Shown here piece after piece: positions 31,785 through 41,774 of a stretch of 64,000 nt of DNA (position 1 is the first letter of the stretch; each line of letters opens with the position of its first letter). Source of the DNA: Nilaparvata lugens (taxonomy: Eukaryota; Arthropoda; Insecta; Hemiptera; Delphacidae); assembly GCF_014356525.2 (NCBI RefSeq), contig NC_052505.1, positions 50,595,994 to 50,659,993 on the forward strand, read 5' to 3'. The translations under genes were made by a program, and so were the position numbers. The notes under the pieces were generated by a model, which saw only the letters and a program-made list of their open reading frames with translations, made no database searches and had not been told where the DNA came from.

Positions 31785-32032
31785 TGGTAGTGGGAGATCT
31801 AGTCCAAGTTGAGATAGAGCGAGTAGGAATCCAGTAGTGGAAGAATCGAGTCCGAGTGGAGGTAGAGCGAGAAGGTATCCAGTAGTGGAAGATCGAGTCC
31901 AAGTGGAGACAGAGAGAGATGGAATCCAGTGGTGGAAAATCGAGTCCAATTAGAGATAGAGAGAGAGAGATGGAATCCGGTAGTGGAAGATCGTGTTCAA
32001 GGTGGAGATAGAGCGAAATGGGATCCATTAAA
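31785..32032 (+). repeat. Minisatellite, about five units of 48-57 bp
   Basis: Units share GAATCCAGTAGTGGAAGATC then GAGTCCAAGTGGAGATAGAG. They vary by substitutions and by extra GA dinucleotides (GAGAGAGAGAGATGG). The array is open in several frames; in one it reads as a Ser/Arg-rich peptide and in another as VVEDRVQ repeats. That is a property of the repeat and not evidence for a gene. Confidence 0.75.
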
Positions 32033-32034
32033 AA

Positions 32035-32840
32035 CTGCAAAAGAGAAGAAAAAGCCAGCAGAAAAACGAAAAATCTTTGAAGAAAGTTATCAATTGAGAA
32101 AAGATACATAATACAACTGATAATGAATAATATTTGCATAAAATGGAAAAAATGGATTAAAGCAACATGGCATATCATTTCAATTATTTTATGACATAAA
32201 GTCGGTCAGATGGAAAAATTCTCCAAATAAATGTTATGCGTTTTCAAAGTTATAAATTTCCTGTCTTTCAAAAAATATGCTCCGACCAGATATTGTCACA
32301 AGTCACAAGCTGTGGAACATTTCGGGTGCCTGAAGCCCCTGAAGCAGGACTCATTTCCATTTTTCGGCCAGACTTGAACCAAGTGATCAAACGTTAATTG
32401 GGTGAGAAGCTCTCGCTCGCTTTCCACTCCACCTGAATAATGCTTTTCATGGGACATGTGTGCTCTGTCAACAAATGTGGGAGCAATCAATAACACTACA
32501 CTAACTGCTTGTGATCAAAACAACACGTTAAATTCAATATCGCCTTGTTACGACTGACACACTATTCAGTCATAGCCTACTATATACAACACGTTTCAAT
32601 GTGCCTGAAATATAAATATTTACGATGGCAGTACATGCGTTTCCAATCGCCCGTGAACAATACGTAAATCGTTTCAATCAAGGATTATTGAAATTGTATG
32701 TAGAATTTCAACCTGGTTTATTGGTGAGCCTATTCTCCTATGAGCTATAACTAGGACCCTAAAATACCTCACCAGGGTTTCTATAACAAGATTAAAAAAT
32801 GTTTGGTGTCAACAAAAGGTATAATGGGGTATCCATCATT
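32035..32840. other. Spacer, nothing recognised
   Basis: No repeats, no gene motif. Short open frames only. Confidence 0.35.
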
Positions 32841-32845
32841 CTTAT

Positions 32846-34092
32846 TGACCGAGCGAAGTGAGGTCTAAGATTCAAGTCGACGGTTTGGCATTTCTCTTAA
32901 TGTTTAAATGTTTGAATGTTTAAATGTTTATATGTTTATATGTTGCGAATTTACGGCGAAACGCGGTAATAGATTTTCATGAAATTTGACAGGTATGTTC
33001 CTTTTTTAATTGCGCGTCGACGTATATACACGGTTTTTGGAAATTTTGCATTTCAAGGATAATATAAAGGAAAAAGGAGCCTCCTTCATACGCCAATATT
33101 GGAGTAAAAATCTGGTGTGGCGCACTTACACAACTTTCCTTGCTGTTATGAAAATTGATCACCTGACGATAGTGTTCCCGCGCATCTCAAGTCTACTATT
33201 CAAAGATTTGAGCCAGCTGGTGACAGGGCAATAACGCTGGAGACACACGAGGTCTGCTATCTCTTCATAGTGAATCATTCAATAGAATCAACAGTTGCCA
33301 ACAGTTTTCAATTGGATAATCACATCTTCTCGAATTTCGAGCTTATTTTTAATTTTTGGTGAAAATGTTACTGAACATTATTTGTAGAGATTCTCATGCT
33401 CAATCTATTCCACTCAATTTTTTTTGTTTAAATTCTATTCGAAGCCTTATAATTGAGAATCTAAAATCGAACTTTGCATAGATGGGGCGGAGCTGCTGGA
33501 ATTTTCACAGATATGGGACTATCGATATGAGCTTATCGATGACCATTTCAGGTATAACTTTAATCATAATCGTTGGAGCCGTTTTCGAGAAAATCGCGAA
33601 AACTCCTGTTTTTGACAACATTTTCGCCATCTTGAATTGCATTTGATCGAAATTATTCGTGTCGGATCCTCATATTGTAAGGACCTTACGTTCCAATTTT
33701 CAAGTCATTCCGTTAATTGGGAGATGAGATATCGTGTACACAGACGCACATACACTCATACACACACACACACACACACACATACAGACCAATTAATACC
33801 CAAAAACCACTTTTTTGGACTTGGGGACCTTGAAACGTGTAGAAATTCAGAAATTGCGGTACCTTAATTTTTTTTGGAAAGCAATACTTTCCTTACCTAT
33901 GGTAGTAGGGCAAGGAAAGTAAAAAACAGACTATAGAATTATTCATCATAAATCAGCTGACAAGTGATTACACAGATGTGTGGAGAAGCCAGTCCATTGC
34001 TGTACGTATTTCCATATTGCCTATAGTTTCAATCAGGTTTTTGTGGATGAGAATACTGCGTGAGGTCTACTGTTCACAGAACTACTAGTATG
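32846..34092 (+). mobile_element. Dispersed repeat family 2, copy with nested element
   Basis: It starts around GACCGAGCGAAGTGAGGTC, then has TTTAAATG/TTTATATG repeats, then ACGGCGAAACGCGGTAATAG, GACAGGTATGTTCC and GGAGCCTCCTTCATACGCC. It is cut at 33111 by the element at 33111-33919 and resumes with GACTATAGAATTATTCATC, ending at GAACTACTAG (about 34089). CTAG followed by T at the end and the lack of terminal inverted repeats would fit a Helitron-like 3' end, but the expected strong hairpin is weak. Other copies are at 22240-22780, 34091-34280 and 34592-34958. Confidence 0.7.
33111..33919 (+). mobile_element. Dispersed repeat family 3 with internal CA microsatellite
   Basis: It starts CTGGTGTGGCGCACTTAC, contains ACTTTCCTTGC, ends GGGCAAGGAAAG, and is flanked by TAAAAA on both sides (33105-33110 and 33920-33925). 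The uninterrupted family-2 repeat at 34790 shows the empty site. ACTTTCCTTGC near the left and its inverse at the right make an 11 bp subterminal inverted repeat. A (CA)n tract lies at 33760-33782. The second copy is at 45341-45938 in inverse orientation. Class unknown; no coding capacity. Confidence 0.7.
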
Positions 34093-34282
34093 TTGTGCAT
34101 TTACGGCGAAACGCGGTAATAGATTTTCATGAAATTTGACAGGTATGTTCCTTTTTTAATTGCGCGTCGACCTTATGGAAATACAGCAATAGACTGGCTT
34201 CTCCACACATCTGTGTAATCACTTGTCAGCTGATTTATGATGAATAATTCTATAGTCTGATTTTTACTCTTATATTGGCATA
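34091..34282. repeat. Rearranged family 2 fragment (5' part forward, 3' part inverted)
   Basis: 34095-34173 reads forward through GCATTTACGGCGAAACGC and GACAGGTATGTTCC. At about 34174 it switches to the reverse complement of the family's 3' half (ATACAGCAATAGACTGGC through AATTCTATAGTCTGATTTTTAC). The junction CGTCGACCTTATGG marks the switch. This is a head-to-head recombinant. Confidence 0.65.
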
Positions 34283-34285
34283 TGG

Positions 34286-34523
34286 TTTCCCAAAACGGGG
34301 CGTAGTCGCAGTCATTGTCATAGTCACGTTTGAATTAAATTTCGAAAAACTAGAAAATTGTATACAAAATAAAATAAAGAGAATATAGTATAAAGTTTCA
34401 ACTATTTTTAACTAATTAGGAATGTCTAATTTCGTCAAGTAAAAACGTTTCCAATTATAGAAATGAGAAAATAAAAACTACGACTGCTGTTATAAAAGCT
34501 GCGACTACGCCTCGTTTTGGAAA
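34286..34523. mobile_element. 238 bp MITE with AAAACGGGGCGTAGTCGCAG ends
   Basis: The left end is TTTCCCAAAACGGGGCGTAG then TCGCAG. The right end is CTGCGACTACGCCTCGTTTTGGAAA, an inverted repeat of about 25 bp with two or three mismatches. The interior is AT-rich and non-coding. It lies between two family-2 repeats. The stretch just after it (to about 34590), with CCGAGCTCGGAAACCGGCCC, may be the end of yet another inverted-repeat element. Confidence 0.65.
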
Positions 34524-34591
34524 GGCAATTTTCTGACTCCAGCTGTTCAAAGTCTAGGACTTAGCTAAATAATCCCGAGCTCGGAAACCGG

Positions 34592-34958
34592 CCCTAAATG
34601 TTTGAATGTTTAAATGTTTATATTCTGCGCATTTACGGCGAAACGCGGTAATGGATTTTCATGAAATTTGACAGATATGTTCCTTTTTTAATTGCGCATC
34701 GACGTATATACAAGGTTTTTGGAAATTTTGCATTTCAAGGATGATATAAAAGGAAAAAGGAGCCTCCTTCATACGCCAATATTAGAGTAAAAATCGGACT
34801 ATAGAATTATTCATCATAAATCAGCTGACAAGTGATTACACAGATGTGTGGACAAGCCAGTCTATTGCTGTATTTCCATAAGGTCTACAGTTTCAATCAG
34901 GTACTTGTGGATGAGAATACTGCGTGAAATCTACTGTTCACAGAACTACTAGTACATG
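34592..34958 (+). mobile_element. Dispersed repeat family 2, uninterrupted copy
   Basis: It has the ACGGCGAAACGCGG block, the GGAGCCTCCTTCATACGCC block and GTAAAAATCGGACTATAG, ending GAACTACTAGT at about 34952. It serves as the empty-site reference for the element nested in the copy at 32846-34092. The 5' GACCGAGCG segment is missing, so it is 5'-truncated. Confidence 0.7.
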
Positions 34959-34959
34959 G

Positions 34960-35935
34960 GTCGCACAACACATACTGTCACACCTGGAGTATTAAATATG
35001 ATCAACAGATAGATTTTCATGGAGATGAAGCATTTGAAAATTGTGAGATCCCTTTGAGTTTTCACTGAGGGAGCATTGCATGCAACTAATGATATTTTCT
35101 ATTTTTAGAGAGGGAAGATTATTAGCAAATATACTGTAGTTTCTTTAAATATTATATCATATTTGATGAAGTAGATGAACGCAACATTGATTCTTTTAGG
35201 TTCTAACAACACTCTTATCAATGTTTAAAAAGCTTGATTCAAAATCACTAAATCACTGTCTGTCATTTGTATTGGTTATACGGAACAAGGAAAGTATAGA
35301 AACGAAATATAAACGGCCTGACAGAACGGCAACTAAATAAACTAGAGACCATCTGGGTTGAAGGACTCGCTTGTATTGATACTGAGATCCACCATTTGTA
35401 ATTAATTATACGGTGAGAATTATTATGGAAAGAGCTAAATATATATTTTACAAGCATGATATTACAGTGGTAGGTTCCATGGGAATCCTATTCCAATTGA
35501 AAAAAACTTTCTGTCGCTTCAAAACTTCTGTCCACCTTCTTGGATCCGTCTTAAGGATCCAACTTCATTCTGAATCCAGCTTCATTTTGAATCCAACTTC
35601 ATTTTTTCAAATTAGAAGGTGGTCATGTGATACATGATTTCGATACAGAATTTCAATGGAAAATTAATGGCGAAGACCGCCATCTCAAACCGTTTCAATG
35701 CTCGTTGAAGATACTAATAAATGATACAAAGATGAAATGAATGAGTACTGTACCTATACATTGAATAATCAAGTGTTAGTGAACATAATAGTAACTTCTA
35801 CTCACATTTTAACACTTTGAACAAAATAAATGGAAAAATTTCAGAAATAGCATGCAAGTAATTCCAGCTGATTGATGAATGATAAATCAAAAGATTTTTT
35901 CTTCTCATGCACTTTCAATTTTATTTTTATATCAT
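34960..35935. other. Spacer, nothing recognised
   Basis: AT-rich. A short imperfect repeat of TTCATT(C/T)TGAATCCA occurs near 35565-35600. No gene or element ends were found. Confidence 0.35.
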
Positions 35936-35939
35936 TAAA

Positions 35940-36130
35940 AAGGACGAAGGAGTGAGTAAATTTTTTGCTCAACGAACTTGACCTTTAAAAAGGTTTGAAG
36001 AATTCGTGTTCAAAATTTGAAGCTGATTGAGCTCTCTAAGGTTATTGTCGAACATACAAACAGACAGAAAACGACTTTGGGCTCTAATAAGTCAAAAGTG
36101 AGAACTTCGCTGACGCTCGTTCAAAAATTA
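35940..36130 (+). repeat. Probable dispersed repeat end (GCTGACGCTCGTTCA)
   Basis: The text ACATACAAACAGACAGAAAA followed by CGACTTTGGGCTCTAATAAG and GAACTTCGCTGACGCTCG has the look of the 3' part of a short dispersed insect repeat. Only one copy is present in the window, so its limits are guesses. Confidence 0.35.
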
Positions 36131-36284
36131 TTTTATTCTCTCAGTTCTCTAACTTGAAACGTTAAGCCGGAAAATCGCTTCATTCCATCCACATTTCGTG
36201 GTTTATTATTAAAGTGTTGAAAATCTAAGTGAAATATTGTGTGCTCTTATTATGTGTTCGCGATCTCTTGGGTGCTTAGATGTG

Positions 36285-36490
36285 GCGTCCTCCCACTCTT
36301 GTTCCTCCTCCTCCTCCCACAACTCCTCCTCCTCCTCCACCAACTTCTCCACCACAAGCTACTCCTCCTCTACCTCTTCCTCCTCCTCCTTCTCCTCCAC
36401 CTCCTCTTCCACCTCTTCCTCCTCCTCTTCTTCCTACTCCTCCTCCTCCTACTCTTCCTCCTCCTCCATATCCTCATATTCCTCCTCACA
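36285..36490 (+). repeat. Pyrimidine-only CTC/TCC low-complexity tract
   Basis: About 200 bases in which the plus strand is almost entirely C and T with a CTCCTC/TCTTCC pattern and occasional A. It gives long open frames in three phases (Pro-rich, Ser-rich and Leu-rich), which is expected of such a repeat and is not evidence for a protein. A pure purine/pyrimidine tract of this length can form triplex DNA. Confidence 0.8.
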
Positions 36491-37200
36491 GCGTGATTTT
36501 CAACTTCAACACGGTTTGTCGTTTAGCCAGAGCTGAGTGTGAACCAGGAAGTTATAATGGTCCACCATCTGTTTCCTTTATTTTTCACATACGCTGCAAA
36601 GCAAGAAGAAAATTGCCGCAGTTCCCTTCCAGTTCACAATACCAAATCAAAATCATAAACTGCGAAAAATGACTGCTTGTCGCCACCATTCACATTCCTT
36701 CTGAATCATTAGATATCTTCTTAGATACGTTATGAATTATCAGACGTTTTCCTGTAACATTGATTTTATCGTGAGCCATGATATATAATAGATGTTATCA
36801 TTGAGTTAGCATGATTTTGCTGGTGATGGCAGTACTTATCATTGGAAAATAATCGTGTAAGATCGCCTTCTACAGTGAATATTCCAGATACTCGCGTAAT
36901 ACGCATAATTACTGTAATGTCTTCAACAACGAAACTATCCTTGTTCGAGTGCTTGATGAATGAGGCATGAGACATTAAAAAAAGATTTTAAAATTATAAA
37001 TTTTGAGGCCCACGTTGAGCAGTAGATCCACTCATCTATTATAATCATACGTCTCATTACTCACGCACCTACGAGCCTCAAGCTCATGTAGGCATCACCC
37101 TCAGCAAGAAAAAAAATCAAATCAAGTTAGAACATGAATTTGAATCATTTTATACCTTCTAATAGAAAGTATTGGTCAAAGAGAATATTGTTAACGGAAT
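36491..37200. other. Spacer, nothing recognised
   Basis: No element ends or gene motifs. Short open frames only. Confidence 0.35.
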
Positions 37201-37204
37201 CATT

Positions 37205-37430
37205 ATGTACCGTTAAGCCGGAAGGGTTGCTTGGTTAACCAGAGAAACCGCACTCTGTTTCCATTTGTCGATTTGCTTGGTCTTTCAAAGGTCTCGGATA
37301 ACAATCATATTCTAGGTGTCTTGAAGGCATTTCATTAACACGGGAAATTGCGGTTCTCGGTTGTAAGCCGGGACTGTCTCGAACCCCTTTCAACTCTCTT
37401 GTACGTATGTAGCTGAACCTGTGCATTGAA
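37205..37430. repeat. Possible SINE-like fragment
   Basis: TAAGCCGG at 37213 and ACCGCACTCTGTTTCCATT at 37245 recall, in the same order, TAAGCCGG and GCCGCACTCTTTCCATT of the SINE at 56197-56384. The tRNA-like middle is absent. On the minus strand GGGGTTCGAGAC resembles a B box. The evidence is weak. Confidence 0.25.
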
Positions 37431-39765
37431 TTCGAACATTCTCAGCTCATTCTCATTCTCAGCATTCTCAGTTTGTTGAGAAACGAGAACCTCTACTTTA
37501 AATAATATCATGCTAATTGTTTGTAAATTGAAATTTACATTGAAAATTGACCAATGAAAATTCCCTAGTAAATTGAAAACAGCTCAACCAGAATGTATGG
37601 AATTGAAAATGTAGAGTTGCTAATGTCGAGTGTATTTCAGGGAGTTTTAGAAATCCTCTTATTTCCAAGTTTATAGCTGGGAAAGTGTATTAAATTTGAA
37701 CGTTTTTGACTCATGTAAATCAGTGGAAGAGAAATCAGCGAATTTTCTCCATCAAACATTCAGTTATTGAAATTAAGAATGTTGACGAACTCCATGATAA
37801 TATGAGTATTATTTCCAGTTATTTATTCCAGTTGAAAACAAGCAATGTGATGTTTTGAAAACTCACTTATATTTTTAGGGTTACTGAAAGTATTGAAACA
37901 CAACAGAATGAATCAATCAAGTCAGTTTCATTTTATAACAACACAATATGCACACTTGAAAATGTCTTTTGAAGAGTTTGAACTACGAGTAGTTTTCTTG
38001 TGATGAAATAAAATGGTATTTGATTTATTTTATTGTATCTGTATGTGATGTTTCTATCGTCTCTAAATAGCGATCAGTCTCTTCAGAATAAGTTAGTCAA
38101 CAGGTTAATGCAACATGACACGAATATCATGAAAAAGTTGTGGATGATAGTAGAGAGCTCAAAGTGGGGAACGAGGTTTGTGGTTTGCTCGATACAACTT
38201 CATGTTTTATCAGCAGTTGAGCGATTTTGGACGGCTTCCTGCAGCCTAATAAGTCTACCAACTTTTTATAACTTCTTTTCCCTACTGCGTTGAATACACT
38301 TCTTCCTTGTTGATGATTAGACGTCGATCTTTGCTTTGGAAATTATATTTATAATTATATTTATTCCAGCTGGGCTGGAATATCAAGCTATTAAAGATTT
38401 CTCGTTAATATTCCAATTTTATGCGAGTACTTTGTAACTCGTAAGTCGACTTAATTTAAGTCGGGAATCAAATAACACATTCGAGTTTCAGATCAATATA
38501 ATCCTCAACGTTGAGAAACCTCGAAAACCTCAACCACACATCCCCTGTTATTCATGCTGTGGCTTCAACTCCCATCACCTTCCCTCCGACTATTATTTTC
38601 AATCAATCAATTGTTTCTGTGATAGTCTTCTTTGGTTTCTCTATATTTTTAACACCCTAGGTCATACTTCATGATAAAATGTATTAATCCATCACGCGCT
38701 CTAAGATGAAAGAATCTCATCTTATGTCTTCAAAGAAAGAGGATTCGATTCAGCTGGGAAAACAGATCTTAATATCTAATAGAAGACATTATTTCCCTTT
38801 TCTCTATGAACAACTGTATTTTTTTCCTAAATCTATTGAAAGATGAATAGAATTCTCAATCACTGTTAATTGATATTTAAAGCCAATCTTGTATAGAAAC
38901 TTCATCGATTATAGAATAATTATTTAATGGAATGAAATGTATGCTTTGGAAATTCAGATAATTCATACCAATACATAAGCACAATGAAATTTATAATACT
39001 GTACTCGTATGAATTTGAATAAATAGAAACAGAAACCGAGGAAATTGAATTTGCAACTAATCACTAAACTACATCATTGAAGTTTGAGCATTATTTGCAA
39101 TATTCGTTGTTTCTCATGAAAAGTTAGTAGTAATGTGATTCGTTGATGAATAGGATACTAACCCAATAAAATTTAATTGGATACTCATCCCTGTTTTTCA
39201 AATGAAATTCTAGTATTAGTATTACAGCAGAAAAAGAACTCATTCTTCCAGGAAAATCTGTTATTCCACTTATCTCCAGTATTCAAAACATTCATGATAA
39301 TACCATGATGCTGCAGATTCCTTCTATGAAATCTGCACAGATATTTCGAAGAGAAAGTAAGCTGTGCCTAGATAGGGCTGGCATTTCATTTTCAAGAGGA
39401 ATGTAGCGTCTATTAAAATGGCTTGTAATGAAAATTTTATCCCTTGTTTTGCAAGCTGTAGTATCTCCGAAACCCGATTCCAGAAAAACAAAGAAGGAAC
39501 TGGACTGAAAAAATCTCTCCAGTCTACTTTTTGAATGTTCATCAAAATTCAAATTTAATTCTATTAAGAAGAATTCCAATCAATGCATATTGAGAATGAG
39601 ATATTCTGTCACTTACACTCGATAAATTGTGATATATTGGACGCTGAAAAGTAATCAACAAATATTAGAAATTGAGGCTTCTCAAAAACGAATAATTGAA
39701 GTACTCAGATTGAAGAGTCATAATAGTACTCTTATGATAGACTGTTACAATTCAACTCGTTTGCA
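37431..39765. other. AT-rich stretch, no gene recognised
   Basis: 2.3 kb with only short open frames (for example 38033-38293 plus, 39292-39579 minus) and no recognised motif or repeat end. Probably intronic or intergenic. Confidence 0.4.
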
Positions 39766-39769
39766 TGAT

Positions 39770-40465
39770 ACATGAGCGTGAACTCTGTAAACGGCTCAAA
39801 CGATTTTCACGAAATTTGGAACATGTAAATAGTTTAAGTAAATGGTAAATAGTACATGTAAATAGTTTTAGTATATGGTATATGGTTTATGATATAAAAA
39901 TTCGATTGCACTAGGTCTCATCCCTGGAAAAACTCGCTGAAGGACATGAAAAGGATAATAATTATTCATCCTTGGGAAAACATATGATAGTTTCGTCGTC
40001 TGTCGATAACAGAAGATGTGAGTGCCTGTCTGGGAGAGAGACAAATTATGTTCAGCTGTTAAATCAGCTTATCTCACGAGAAATATTTTAATCGACTTGA
40101 TGAAAATAATCTGATTTGTTGACAAGACATGGTATATCATTCTAATTTAGTGTAAATAATAATTTTCAAAGTTAATCATTATTTTACAGCTTCAAGTGAT
40201 TTGTGAGTGTTATTTTGTCATCCAATTTAGTTTGTAAACAATCTGAATTAGAACTTTTCTGTTTTCGAATGTTTGGACTGAAAATTTGACCTGAATTCAA
40301 GTGTATGGAAGATAATATACTTTTTGGACTATTTATAGTGTATAAATCAAAATTCGGTGAAGAAACATTTTAGGGCTGTGTCTTTCAGTCCTTCCCCAAC
40401 CATTTCAAAGAATTATGTTCTGTTTATTAATAGATAAATAACAAGCGAAGCTCGGTGCCCCAATA
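39770..40465 (+). mobile_element. Helitron-like repeat, family 1, copy iv
   Basis: It carries AACGGCTCAAACGATTTTCAC, CTAGGTCTCATCCCTGG and ATTCATCCTTGG, then the segment around TTGTTGACAAGACATGG, and ends GCGAAGCTCGGTGCCCC near 40460. A small local expansion of ATGTAAATAGTTTAAGTAA-type units sits at 39825-39890. It is the cleanest copy in the window, without the duplication and insertion found in copy iii. Confidence 0.6.
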
Positions 40466-41029
40466 TTGTATTCATTAACCAGAGAAAAAACATTAAAGAG
40501 GAATACACGTAAGCTCTATGCTGAATATTTTTTATTCTCTGATATAGATCAGTAATGGTATGTCCAACACTTAAATTCATGTCAATTACAAATTGGCTAT
40601 TGATTTTGAAATTATTCAAATTTCAATAAAATTAGAAATCTAAATTCGAAATTAAAATAGTGAATATTTTAATAATTTGAATTTGAAGATGATTGATGGG
40701 AACAAGAACATAATAAGCACAACACTGTTTTCAACAAACAATCTTTAAAAATTTTTCAACATTTTCATTTAAGTGTAAAAATTGGCTTTCAAGCTTTTAT
40801 GATTATTTAAATATTGATATTCTTATTTCAGATTTTGTATTAAGTAACTTTAATTTGTGACCTTTTTAAATCAATATAAATTCTTTTCCTTTGACTCGTC
40901 TTTTGATTTCATATTTGAGATTGATTTCTCATAGTATTCCCAAACTCAACACAATATTGTGATTGGAACGGATTTATGACCTATATTCACACTGAACTTG
41001 ATTTTTCCACATTACTATCTAATTGATAT
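40466..41029. other. AT-rich spacer, nothing recognised
   Basis: No repeats or gene motif. It lies directly upstream of the GC-rich block. Confidence 0.35.
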
Positions 41030-41350
41030 TATGGTGCGAAAATTGGCGGGAAACGGTAGTTATGCGCGCGAACGCACATTCAAGTAGCGCGCCGCGTGTG
41101 TGGGTGAACGGACCGGTCGATAAGGAAAATTTTGGGGTAGAGGGGTTGTCGATGTGGATTGGCCTAGAAGAGTGGCATGGGGGGGTTAGGGATGTTGGGG
41201 GGATGGGGGCACGATAGTGGCGCCACCGTAGCGTCGTTAGCCTCTGCAGTGCTTGGCTCCTGTCGCGCTTCTCATGGCGCAGCGCCACACTCATTCACTA
41301 TCACTGCCTTCTCATTCAGACTCCGGCACGTCTCGTATCTCCAGTCACGA
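41030..41350. promoter_or_regulatory. CpG- and G-rich block, candidate promoter region
   Basis: This 320 bp block departs sharply from its AT-rich surroundings. It has many CpG (ATGCGCGCGAACGC, GTAGCGCGCCGCGTG), a G-run cluster at 41179-41209 and a GTGGCGCCAC palindrome at 41217-41226. No transposable-element ends are visible. Overlapping open frames on both strands have no recognisable protein. Together with the ATG exon candidate about 400 bases downstream it could be the promoter and 5' untranslated region of a plus-strand host gene. This is inference only. Confidence 0.4.
41179..41209 (+). other. G-quadruplex-type motif
   Basis: Four G runs (seven, three, six and five G) are separated by TTA, ATGTT and AT, meeting the usual G3+ N1-7 pattern. 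It lies in the CpG-rich block. Confidence 0.6.
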
Positions 41351-41742
41351 GGAGGATAAGCAAATCAAAGCCCTTCTCACTTCTTAACTAACATTTTTCA
41401 TCTATAGTGAGCTTCAACTGTCAGCGTTGGTTGGGAACCATTTAGTATAAACTAAATCTCACTCTAGTCGAGAAATTCCCTCCTCCTTCAAAAACACTCA
41501 TTTATATTAATCTTTCAAGAAGGGTGCACACACATACACACTGATTAGCCGGTATCCCGACTAACAAATTGACGGAAAGACTTTTCAATCTTCCTCGTCA
41601 AAAGAGTAGATTATACTGGATTGGTGTTGGCTTGGTGTGGCGGTGCAATTTTCCTCTCAAAGAACTCTCATTAGGTTCTGAATTGGCTTCAATTGTAGAA
41701 TATTATCGCAGTAAAGGAGTTTTCTGAATACGTTTGAAGAAG

Positions 41743-41768
41743 ATGCAGCAGGATTCTACCTGGATTAA
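41743..41768 (+). other. Candidate first coding exon end with splice donor
   Basis: An ATG in good context (AAGAAGATGC) is followed by MQQDSTWI and then a strong splice-donor match (TTAA|GTGAGT, GT at 41769). It lies 400 bases downstream of the CpG-rich block. The exon is far too short to identify a protein. It could equally be chance. Confidence 0.25.
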
Positions 41769-41774
41769 GTGAGT

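Noticed and set aside
36237..36672. Proline-rich, serine-rich and leucine-rich open frames of 85-130 codons
   Set aside because: All three phases are open because the DNA is a CTC/TCC repeat. No conserved domain before or after.
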